From: Nematostella vectensis
Lineage: Eukaryota > Cnidaria > Anthozoa > Actiniaria > Edwardsiidae
Reading direction: 5' to 3'
Assembly (NCBI RefSeq): GCF_932526225.1
Contig: NC_064041.1
Coordinates: forward strand, 9,780,813 to 9,840,812
DNA length: 60,000 bases
The notes beneath the pieces were generated by a model. The model was not told the DNA's origin, did no database searches, and saw nothing but the letters and a program-made list of their open reading frames with translations. Below, piece after piece: positions 1 through 11,795 of this stretch (position 1 is the stretch's first letter; the number at the start of each line of letters is the position of its first letter). A program made the translations under genes and the position numbers.

Positions 1-297
1 AACGACATCTGCTAATCCATCGCATCTAACGACATCTGCTAATCCATCGCATCTAACGGCATCTGCTAATCCATCGCATCAAACAACATCTGCAAATCAA
101 ATCGCATCTAACAACATCTGCTAATCCAACGCATCTAACGACATCTGCTAATCCAACGCATCTAACGACATCTACTAATCCATCGCATCTAACGACATCT
201 GCTAATCCATCGCATATAATGACATCTACTAATCCATCGCATCTAACGACATCTGCTAATCCATCGCATCTAGCGACATCTGCTAATCCATCGCATA
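1..297. repeat. 27-bp tandem repeat (satellite/minisatellite)
   Basis: About eleven head-to-tail copies of a 27-bp unit that reads roughly AACGACATCTGCTAATCCAT followed by CGCATCT. Copies differ by single substitutions and the array runs off the left edge, so its full length is unknown. No coding or RNA signal is visible in it. Confidence 0.93.
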
Positions 298-2229
298 TAA
301 GGCTTCATAGCGATTTTCTTATTAAATAGCAAAACCACCATAAGGAAGGTTATCATATTAGCAGAAGAGGTGTTACTTTGATCTACTGGAATAATTAGCG
401 AATCAAAACGTTTTGAATATTTGCATGGGTTACTATAGAAACTGCGACTGGCTACTATGACAATATCACAAAGGAAAAACGTCATACCTGGGGTTCAAAA
501 TAGCTTCGCACCTCGGCCGAGGCGAGGGATATCGAACTACCGATCGAGCTCGATCGAGAGTGCTGCAACGGTAACCATGTGGGATACGTCAAGGGGGACT
601 TAACCGAGCATGCGCAATAGGGTGACGTCACTTAGTGTGAGCTTTGCGGCAATTGAGGCCACTTGTTGAGCTGCCCGGGCTAGACCCGCCAACAGCGAGT
701 AACGTCATGGGAACAATTCTAATTGGCATTCGCCAAAATTTGTCGATGCCGCAGTCTTGATTCCGAGTGAGACTGGTGTTTATCGGCATGGGCATGCGTT
801 TTTCGTGCTATATCTAGAATGGTGATTTGACTTAAGTGCGCATGCGTGAATGGCAAAACATAATGACAGCAAATCAAACAGAAACAATCGAATGGTTTAT
901 ACGCAGGCGTGAGTACGTCATCATCGAAATAAACAGTTGAGGATAAAAGTAACGACGCATGCATTGCTGAACGGATTATCCCTAAGTGGAAGTAGCACCG
1001 ACTGAATGAGAGTCGCACTAAAATAGATTACGGTCAGAATTATGGATTATTCCTGAAATAACTGAAGAACTGTTACGGGAATTATTTGCAGGTAAAATTA
1101 GACACGATCGCATAGAGCATTGATGGGCATATTACGTTCCTCGTTTCTCGGATTATGTTTTTTTTCCCTAAAAGTTGATTGTATGAAAAACACATGTACT
1201 GTCAAGGAAATTATTCGCAGGTGAAAGTAACGCAGAATGGGCGAGAGTCGCACAGAATGGATGAATTACGATCCATGATTTCTCGGATTGAGTCGTAAGT
1301 ATGTTAGTTTTAGACTTTTAGACAGGACAACATTAACAAAATGTCATGCTTGTGCATTTGATAAAGGCATTAACAAATGAGCACGTTGCAGAATAGCTTG
1401 TTAAAGTAGGCAAACTCAGCAGTTTCGCTCGTTGGGTTTCGAGCACAAATGACCAGGCACAAGTACGCTTTGTAAGCCTCAGCATGTGAAGAACACAGAG
1501 TAGAAAAGTTAGCTTTGTCCCTAGCCTTCCTATCGGGTTTCCTGTGGTGGGCAAAAAAAGCCTCTCGTACCAGATCCCATTTTTCCTAACTGCTCATCTA
1601 GCACAGGAATCCCGGTAAGAAGACCATGACGTGGGCTGGTTAAGATTGAGTTGAGTAGAGGAAGAGAAAGGAAACGATGGATCAAGTAATGAGATTATTC
1701 ACTGTCCGGTTAACGGCAAATAAACACTTGCAGTGTGATTCACGCTAGCGTGGCTACATAAAAAAAGTTAAAATCAATTGATAGCTTAACTAGTATTATT
1801 GAAAGCTTTGTTTCTAAGCCGTCATTGTCTCCAATAAACAAATCTTGAAATGACAGCTTTGGGAAGTACGTCAGTTTTAATGTTATGTCCGTTCTGATTA
1901 CCATGACTTTCATTAGCCAAACAGCGAAGCTAAAAAATGCGTAGACACGGCTGAATCCGTCCTAGCTATAAAGTTTGTGTCAATCAAAGCTGCGACTCTA
2001 AAGACGCCAGTCCTTGAAAAAAAAGCTACGGAAAACGATCCATCAAGAGAAAAGACAGAACGTACAAAGACCAGAGAGACGAGATCTAGCAAAACTTTCT
2101 AGGGTTGAATTGGAGCTAGGAGTAAAGGTACGAAATCGCTTAATATCAGGGTCAAGGCCACTTACTGTCGGAGTAGGCTCAGTTGTAGAGTTATCGAAAG
2201 AACTGCAAAAGAAAGATAAAAAACGGTGT
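298..2229. other. Non-genic stretch downstream of SEC16
   Basis: No convincing gene is visible. Two diverged direct repeats can be seen around 1007-1100 and 1199-1285; they share GAGAGTCGCAC and a GGAATTATTTGCAGGT-like string. A 73-codon plus-strand ORF at 2014-2235 is rich in Lys and Arg but has no recognisable domain or splice context. The part next to 2640 may be SEC16 3' UTR. I found no clear AATAAA on the minus strand close to the stop codon. Confidence 0.5.
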
Positions 2230-2490
2230 AAATAATGGCACATCAGCAGCACCCTATACCCTAGACACCCCAAACACAGGCACTCCCAGCAGACACCCCA
2301 AACATAGACACCCAAAACATAGACACCCAAAACAAAAACACTCTAAACAGAGCAACCCCAAACAAAGACACCCTAACAGAGACACCTCAAACAAAGACAC
2401 TCTAAACAGATACCCCAAACAAAAACACCCTACACAAAGACACCCCAAACAAAGGCACCTTACACATAGACGCCCGAAACAGGCAACCTG
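2230..2490. repeat. Degenerate ~15-bp tandem repeat, probably in the SEC16 3' UTR
   Basis: Many imperfect copies of a unit close to ACAAAGACACCCCAA. Because the period is near a multiple of three, the minus strand reads as an open, Cys/Leu/Gly-rich ORF with a repeated GCLCLG-like pattern. I treat that ORF as an artefact. The array lies about 150 bp downstream of the SEC16 stop codon on the same transcript strand. Confidence 0.75.
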
Positions 2491-2640
2491 AACCATGCAT
2501 CGTAAACAACAAAATACTCATCTTGACAGCTCCCTGATGAATAAAATGAAATACCACAGGAACCCCATTATCTAGAAAACGTCCCTCTGCGCCAATCAAA
2601 GCAGCCAAACTAACCACGTGATCGCATGGACCGTGGCTAC

Positions 2641-5600
2641 TTACTTAGAAGGTGCCTCCTGTGCTTGGGTTCCGTTCTGCAACTCGTTTGATTCAGGGTT
2701 GGATTCTTCAGTTGGAGGTGCTAAAGAAATGCTGTTATTAGAAACAATGGACCTTTCACGTGCTTTAACTGGCAACACATATAAGTCGGGAAGAACATCA
2801 ATCTCTTACGATGCCTGTATCATCATAATACGATCTAGTGATCATACTTTTACGAAAATGGCAGCATATTTCATAATATTTTACGCTAAGGCCTACGTAG
2901 CCTGTTTTGCGTGTGGAGTTTTCCTGGAAGTTTTTAGGAACCACGCTAAGGGTTAAGGTTAAGGAACTTTATGACTTTTCCAATACATCGAGCTGATGAC
3001 CAAGGGCACCGCAAGGTTCCATGCATGATTCAGTAAATCGTGGCCCACGGAAAACTCGCGACCTAGCCCCTTTAAGGAAGGTCAGTCACGCCGCCATTTT
3101 ATGCTCTAGCCCAATGTCAAGTAACTCAAAGAATCCATTTTAAACGGACAATTAAAGCGAGAGATAATTTCATTCAAATATCGTCAAAAACGTGTCAGAC
3201 ATCATTTGTAGATTGTTATTTCCCGTTTCCTTGCAAATAAGCCGCTGTATTTTCAATGAAAAACAACAACAAAGGAATGGTTGATCGACATTATCTAAAC
3301 AAGTATCCAAATTTATCGGCGGCTAAAAAATATAGATGAAGTATATTCAAGTTATTCGGGCCCCAACTCTTATTGAACATCCCTACTTAAAAGGCTATTC
3401 AAAGATATAAAAAAAAATTGAAAAAATGGTGGACAAACCTGCAGAAGGAACGAAGAATTGAACCCCACCAGCAACACCCCCACCTCCTCCGGGTAAGAGC
3501 GGGAAGAGGGCAGCAGGGGCAGCGGTGGACTGGGTACCACTGCCCTTGTTAGGGTTGAGGACGTCGACATACATCTTATTGCGACCTGAAGAAAGACAGA
3601 GATAAAATGGCGATAGTTGTATTGAGAATGATAGACAGCCTCAGGAAAGACAGTGAAGACAGTGGTACGATGGTGATAGTTGTATGGCGGATAATGGTGG
3701 CGAAGACAATGATTATCAATAAAGGAGTAAGTGATATTGTTCTTAATTACTACAGTAAAGGATGTCATGGCCAAAATGAAAAAAAATATATATATACCTT
3801 TTTCAAAATATGTTGTCAGTGCAAATGGCAAAACGCCAATTGTCAAATGGAAGTTCTATGAAAAAATACCATGGAACTCGTCAAATTTCTAAGGAATGTA
3901 GAAAAATGTGGATATATAAAATTATATTACTTCTTATCATCCTTATTCTTTCAAACGATTATAGCCATAAGCCGTGATTGGTCTTGGGACTGCCATTTGC
4001 CATTCGCACTGACAGCGTTTATTGAAATAGGTGTATACTGGACTACTCGGCTACTCGGTTACCAAAATACCAGACACCGATGGTGATAGCGGTAGTAATG
4101 ATGGTAAATAACCAGACATCGATGGTGATAGCGGTAGTAATGATGGTAAATGACCAGACATCGATGGTGATAGCGGTTGTAATGATGGTAAATGACCAGA
4201 CACCGATGGTGATAGCGGTAGTAATGACGGTAAATGACCAGACACCGATGGTGATAGCGGTAGTAATGATGGTAAATGACCAGACACCGATGGTGATAGC
4301 GATAGTAATGATGGTAAATGACCAGACACCGATGGTGATAGCGGTAGTAATGATGGTACTGTAAATGACCAGACACCGATGGTGATAGCGTTAGTAATGA
4401 TGGTACTGTAAATGACCAGACACCGATGGTGATAGCGGTTGTAATGATGGTAAATGACCAGACACCGATGGTGATAGCGGTAGTAATGATGGTAAATGAC
4501 CAGACAGCGATGGTGATAGCGGTAGTAATGATGGTAAATGACCAGACACCGATGGTGATAGCGGTAGTAATGATGGTAAATGACCAGACACCGATGGTGA
4601 TAGCGGTAGTAATGATGGTAAATAACAAGACATCGATGGTGATAGCGGTAGTAATGATGGTAAATGACCAGACACCGATGGTGATAGCGGGAGTAATGAT
4701 GGTAAATGACCTGACACCGATGGTGATAGCGGTAGTAATGACGGTAAATGACCAGACACCGATGGTGATAGCGGTAGTAATGACGGTAAATGACCAGACA
4801 CCGATGGTGATAGCGGTAGTAATGACGGTAAATGACCAGACACCGATGGTGATAGCGGTAGTAATGATGGTAAATGACCAGACACCGATGGTGATAGCGG
4901 TAGTAATGATGGTAAATGACCAGACACCGATGGTGATAGCGATAGTAATGATGGTAAATGACCAGACACTGATGGTGATAGCGGTAGTAATGATGGTAAA
5001 TGACCAGACACCGATGGTGATAGCGGTAGTAATGATGGTAAATGACCAGACACCGATGGTGATAGCGGTAGTAATGATGGTAAATGACCAGACACCGATG
5101 GTGATAGCGGTAGTAATGATGGTAAATGACCAGACACCGATGGTGATAGCGGTAGTAATGATGGTAAATGACCAGACACCGATGGTGATAGCGGTAGTAA
5201 TGATGGTAAATGACCAGACACCGATGGTGATAGCGGTAGTAATGATGGTAAATGACCAGACACCGATGGTGATAGCGGTAGTAATGATGGTACTGTAAAT
5301 GACCAGACATCGATGGTGATAGCGGTAGTAATGATGGTAAATGCAGTGACGCTGATGCTGGGCATGGTTTATGATGATTATGTTTTCCATGGCTGTAATA
5401 CTGCCCATGTTGAGCCAACTCACCTAGTCTCCCAGTGGTTGTTTTCCATGGCTGTAATACTGCCCATGTTGAGCCAACTCACCTAGTCTTCCAGTGGTTG
5501 TTTTCCGTGGCTGTAATACTGCCCATGTTGAGCCAACTCACCTAGTCTTCCAGTGGTTGTTTTCCATGGCTGTAATACTGCCCATGTTGAGCCAACTCAC

Positions 5601-8600
5601 CTAGTCTCCCAGAGGTTGTTTCTTGTGGCTGTAATACTGCCCATGTTGAGCCAACTCACCTAGTCTACCAGTGGTTGTTTTTCGTGGCTGTAATACTGCC
5701 AATGTTGAGCCAACTCACCTAGTCTACCAGTGGTTGTTTTTCGTGGCTGTAATACTGCCAATGTTGAGCCAACTCACCTAGTCTACCAGTGGTTATGTTT
5801 TTCGTGGCTGTGATACTGCCCATGTTGAGCCAACTCACCTAGTCTCCCAGTGGTTATGTTTTCCGTGGCTGTAATACTGCCAATGTTGAGCCAACTCACC
5901 TAGTCTACCAGTGGTTGTTTTTTGTGGCTGTAATACTGCCAATGTTGAGCCAACTCACCTAGTCTACCAGTGGTTATGTTTTCCGTGGCTGTAATACTGC
6001 CAATGTTGAGCCAACTCACCTAGTCTTCCAGTGGTTGTTTTTCGTGGCTGTAATACTGCCCATGTTGAGCCAACTCACCTAGTCTCCCAGTGGTTATGTT
6101 TTTCGTGGCTGTAATACTGCCCATGTTGAGCCAACTCACCTAGTCTACCAGTGGTTATGTTTTCCGTGGCTGTAATACTGCCAATGTTGAGCCAACTCAC
6201 CTAGTCTCCCAGTGGTTATGTTTTTCGTGGCTGTAATACTGCCAATGTTGAGCCAACTCACCTAGTCTCCCAGTGGTTATGTTTTTCGTGGCTGTAATAC
6301 TGCCAATGTTAAGCCAACTCACCTAGTCTCCCAGTGGCTTTTCGCGAAAATTTTGAAGGCGGACCTGAAGTTCTCATGACAGGAAGCTCGGTAGCTGGGC
6401 GTGGCATGGGTGGCAGTCCTGGCATGGGTGCTGGCCCTACACCAGGGGGTGTGCCTGACCCAGCACGCTGGTTATCAGGGATGGAGGGTCCGTTGCTGCT
6501 CAGTGCACTGGTCATGGATGGTGGCTGCCCCATCGGGGCGGCGGTTGGGTTGGTAGGGGGTCTTGGGGGTCCCTGCCCCATAGGAGGACCTAGAGCACAA
6601 ATCAGGAATGGACCATTAGGGAAGCAAGAGAAACTTTCTATATCAGATACCTTAGAGACTGTGTTCGTAGTAGGGAGGTGTCGGCTAAATGGAGTATTCA
6701 ATTATAAGAGTTAATAAAAGAACTTAAAATCAGGTCTTTGGAAAATGTTCGTCATAGAGAGTATGGAGATCCTTTGTATGTAGGCTACAATAAGAAGGGC
6801 CCCAAGTCAATTGTTAACCCTATTCAGATCAGTGTGTGTGTGTGTGTGTGTGTGTGTGGGGGGGGGGGGATTTTGAGGCCCCAGCACCTTTGATCTGTAC
6901 TAATTTTTTAACTAGTAGGGCTAGAGCATTGAAATTTGATGACTTTTCCTAAAATTTATCTGGGTTCAGTTTGGTGTAAACAAAATTTTGATATGTGTAC
7001 CCTGGTACCAATGGCAACCAAGTTTTCAAAAATAAAAATTAGGCAAAACGCGTCGTTAAGATCAACTATTAATACGACGTGCTCAACGTAAATCCATGTC
7101 ATATAAACGTTTTATACCAAGTTTTGAAAAAAAATGCTTTAGAAATATCAAAAAAACATTCATATCCACTTGAAACTTGAAACGAAGATTAAATATTGTC
7201 AAAAAGCTTCAACCAGTTTTTATTGATTAAAATAAATAACTAATAATAAATAACCAAGATGGCGGATCCAAGATGGTGGATACTGATGTCACAAAATTAC
7301 CTAAAAATTGCTGTTTTTTAAACATTATTACTTAATTATTACTTTAATTAAGAGTCCAGTTGCAAACTTATGCTATATTAAAGGTACCATGCCAATCAAT
7401 GACGTCACAGGTGTCATATATTGTTGTCATAGAAACAGTGTCATTAATAAAATATGTCTACTGCAAGATAATAAGATAATCGAAAAAAGACATACAGAAA
7501 TACACATCTAACAAAAACAGAAACATTCCCGTTTCTGCTCACTTAAGTGACGTCATCGTGACGTCACAAAGACAATTTTTTTAAAGAATAACTTTTTGCA
7601 TACGAACTGATTATGATAACTTATTTGGCTTTTGGATGTTCTATGCAAAGGTTTCGAAAGATAGACTATTTATAACCATATGTCCTTCAATGACGTCATA
7701 AAGACGTCATATTGTGTTGCTATGGCAACAAAATATATCATTTTGTTCCTCATTGTCAGATCATGATTCTTTGACAATTTGGTCATAATAGCTCTAATGG
7801 TTCAAAAGTTACGGATAGGGGGCCGAAAAAGCCCCTCCCCCGGTCAGAGGAAGCCCCAAAAAGCCCGGTCTGAAAAGCGTTAAAGCCGCATTGTCACCAG
7901 CTTACTTCCGTTCGATTACGTAACAATCTCCGATGATTTTTAACGGAAAACGCGAAAAATATTTCAAAATATTGAAAGCAGTGTGTTTATTGGAAGTTTA
8001 TTTGAGGATGTGATTAATAATTTAGAGCGGATGGCCTGTTTAATATATTGGATTTTAATAGATTCTTTTGTCTTTTAACGGTTGAGGTTTCCGTCGGACG
8101 TCCGGAAGTAAACTGGTGACAATGCGGCTTTAAAAAGTCTTTGTCATACACCATTTTGTCATAGCTGAATACTGAGTGAAAGCATGCATTTACATCTGAT
8201 TAAATAAACCTATTGCAATACATTCGATCTAGTTTGGAAAACGGAGTATAACATTTTTTTTTAATGATTGTTTATATTTCTTAAAATAATTTGTCCTTCA
8301 ATTTGTCTCCCAATATAACAAATGTAAGGCTGATTAAGACTCTTTAATCTACTTATTATCGGTAGATTGGGTAGGGCACTCCTAGGGAACATCGATGGGG
8401 AGGGTTGGGATGGGAAAGTGGAGGAGGGGGAGCTCTTACCTCCAGCAGGAGGTTCACTCATTGAAGGAGCTCCCATTCCTTGCATCATGGCGTCAGAAGG
8501 AGGGGGTGGAGGAGGGGCTTGTTCCTGTAGACAGATGTCAATCAATCAATCATTAGACAATTTAAGATATGTAACCACTTGGGTCATCATCAGCACTCTC

Positions 8601-11600
8601 AATAGTTGGAGGAGTTGTAAATAATGTATAGTTTGCATGGTTCTACATGAAAAAGACAGACCCAGTGTTCATTGTTATTTGAGTTGCTTACTTTGCTGTC
8701 CTCCTCTGTGTTCACCCAGCGGTTGAGCTCTTTGTCAAAGTAGATCTACGAGGGAACAACAGCAATGAGGAAGCAATAATAAAGCAAACACTGCAAAAGG
8801 GCAACAACAACAATAACTGCAAAGGAACAAAAATTATAGGGACAGTAACAATGAAATAACGACTATGATGCCTGAATAAAAGCTTTTTACAATATGAGAA
8901 AAAAAATATCGGATTTTTTATCGATGTTTTCGAGAAAAAAAATTTGAAAGTTATAAAGCTCGCTGGGACTTGAGGAAACATACCTAGGAGATCTGGAAAG
9001 AGAAAGCCACGGAAAAAAGGCGATAGAAAAGTTGATTGGGATTGGAATCTTGATATGGGCCACAAGAAAAAAATTGATTGATTGATTGATGACAAGTGAT
9101 TGATGGCTGAAGCTGAATACTCACAGTCTTTTTTCGGTCGTCAGGTAGTTTCATCTCATTCGGTCCAGATGGGATGACCTTCTTGATGAGTGACCCAATG
9201 CCAGAAAACCAGCCAGAGCCGTTAGAGGGAGGTTTGCTCTTGTCCTTCCCGCCTGGTTTATCCTCACTGGGCTTATTAGTGGGCTCTGTACCAAGCCAAA
9301 CAGGGTTATCGAGTCAGACGTAGTTAAACAACCAAGCCAAACAGGGTGAACGAGTCAGACGGAGTTAAACAACCAAGCCAAACAGGGTGAGCGCGTCAGA
9401 CGGAGTTAAACAACCAAGCCAACCAGGGTAAACGAGTCAGGCGGAATAAAAGAAAGGTGAACGAGTCAAACAGGGCAAATGAGTCAAAGAGGATAAACGA
9501 GACAAATAGGGAAAATGAAAAGAAAGACAGCAAAACATTTAGAGAACATAGTATTTGGACACAGCACCAGATGGCAGGTCTGATGGAGTAAAACACACAG
9601 CGTTTTGCATACCTTGCCGAGCCTGTGGGGGCTGGGGTGGGGGCATTGGAGGGAACATCTCATCTCGATTCATCTGGATCACAAGAACAAAGTAATTGAA
9701 CCAACTTTTCATTTTAAAACACCAGGCCATTGTTGTAGATAGTATTTTTGATTAGCTACACAAATTAAGCATAATATTTTCCCCACCTCCTGTGTCGCTG
9801 GTGTGGGCGTCATGGCGGGGTCGTCCCAGCTAGCAGTCCGGGCCACCTTCTGATGTGACTGGTTATAGAAGTCATCAAAGGTGTTGGGAGGATTAGTGGG
9901 TGTGGTCTCCCCCTCTTCTTCCTCGGCAGCACGATCTGAATGAAAGAGAAATCACATAGCCGACCAAGTCTGAAAAGATTCTTTGTCAGCTTCTATTATC
10001 TTTTTTTTTACAAAATCGCAACAACAAAGAAACATAAAAAACATCATATTTGGTTTTCCAAATTCGATGATTAAAAACGCTAACGAGTTCGTAGATAGAC
10101 CGATGCAAGTAGATTTCTCTATTGATTCTGAAGCTGCAAGAGCTACTTACTTACACGCACACACAAAACCTGCTTGTATTCGTATTCCTAAATTTTTTGT
10201 CCATTTCAAGGGTCATTGACAACCCCCCTAACCCCTTTATCCTTGTTGAACTAAAATACTGTCTTCGGCTTCTACACAAATAACGTCCTCGTAGAAACTC
10301 CCCAATTAAATGGGTCATCCTGCTCCCAACAGAGGCCATCAGTTAACCCCACCACACCCTTACCCCACGCTCCATAACACCCTCTTTACGGTCAAATTGT
10401 GAGTCTAATGCACATCATCATTCTCTTACCATAACAGCACAACCACACACACCGCACAACAATGCGCCCTTGACTTTATAACATACCTGCATTTCTAAAT
10501 CCAGGCTGAGGCGGTTGCCAGTAGCTCTGGTCACCCTGTACCGCAAAAGGTTGTTGCTGGTGTTGCTCATACTGCGACTCTGGATAGCCCATGTCTTGTG
10601 GCTGCGACTCTGGATAGCCCATGTCTTGCTGCCGGGATTCTGGATAGCCCATGTGTTGGGGCTGTGACTCAGGATAGCCCATGTCTTGTGGCTGACTCAT
10701 GTCTTGAGGGGTTGGCTGCTCTTGGTCTGGTTGTTGCATCGGTTGCATGGGCGGGGACCAGTAGTTCGAGGGTGGGGCAGGAGGTTCCGTCTTAGTGAAG
10801 CACGGTTCCTGGGTGATACCGCCACCAACATTCCCACTCTGGTCATGTGTCTGAATCACAGGCAGACATTGCATCAGAAATAGCATAAAAAGCAAGTACA
10901 GTGTAACCACATTGATTTAACTTTCAACAGAGATTGATTTGTTGATTGAGTGGGAATCACTGAAGTTATCACTAATACCAGTTAGTAAAAAGATAATATT
11001 GTTTCAGTGAAGCAAAATAAGGTTTAATTCAACTAATAAATGGAAAGAAATTAATTTCCCCTGATATAGACTATATACGAGAGGATGTACAACGCATTAA
11101 TAGTTGGCTCAATTTATATACAATTTCAAGATTTCAGAAAACTAACTGCCAGTGCGGAAACCTAAAGGTGAACTCTTCAAACCGTTACCATCTGTTATAT
11201 GTTATTTATTATTTGTAACCTTTGTTTATCGAGGGTAGCATATTTAACCGAATATACAGTTTTCTAACATAAGGCCCTCGGTTAGTAAGCACTGTCACTG
11301 GGGGTGGTCACTGCCAGAGGGTTTATTGCGTCCCTAACAGTTCTTTTACGTCCCTTCGGTTAGATGCATTTTGAAATGCATACTGTATCTATCTGACAGA
11401 CCAAATGTACAGCTATTTTGGCCAATCTTCATGATTTCAATTGCTGTCAAGCTTTCAGAAATTATGCTAGAACCACTTGTCAGGAGTGCCCCTTAAAATT
11501 GTGTTTGGTAACCACAAGTGTTACAAGTGTAAAGATCCAACTGCTGCACATCAGCTGCTTTTGGCTCTGTCAATTTTCTTACCTCCTTACGAGGAGTCCC

Positions 11601-11795
11601 GTGTGTTGACCCCAACCCTGAGGTTTCTGAGGGCTCTGAGTCATTAGAAAATTGGTCCTGAACCTCTGGGAGGGATGACTGATAGGTAGATCCGGTGTTT
11701 CCGCCTCTCGCTGGGTCATACCCTGAGAAGAATGACTGTGAACTCTCAGCTAGAGGATCCTGGCTCTCCTCAAGTTCAGGCAAGGAGAGATCGGT
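2641..11795 (-). CDS. SEC16A: SEC16 exons 27-36: C-terminal region
   Basis: Residues about 2657-3182. Exon 28 has four QDMGYPESQP-type decapeptides. Exons 31-32 encode GSGWFSGIGSLIKK, then LPDDRKK and YFDKELNRWVN, matching the human WFFRWLPGKKK, LPDDKNK and DEKKNQWVN signature. Exon 33 is Pro-rich (QAPPPPPPSD). Exon 34 ends FSRKATGRL and splices across a 2.7-kb repeat-filled intron to exon 35, RNKMYVDVLNPNKG, the equivalent of human ARYVDVLNP. Exon 36 finishes with PPTEESNPESNELQNGTQ and a TAA at 2641-2643. This tail includes regions reported to bind Sec23 and to help localise SEC16 in other animals. Confidence 0.9.

Noticed and set aside
2014-2235. 73-codon plus-strand ORF rich in Lys/Arg
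   Set aside because: No domain, no splice context, and length is within chance expectation.
4051-5423. Two ~455-codon minus-strand ORFs and several plus-strand ORFs with 14-residue repeats
   Set aside because: They are generated by the 42-bp minisatellite, are open in several frames at once, and lie in an intron spliced out between SEC16 exons 34 and 35.
4069-6337. Possible CRISPR array
   Set aside because: The units are contiguous tandem repeats without unique spacers, in a eukaryotic intron.
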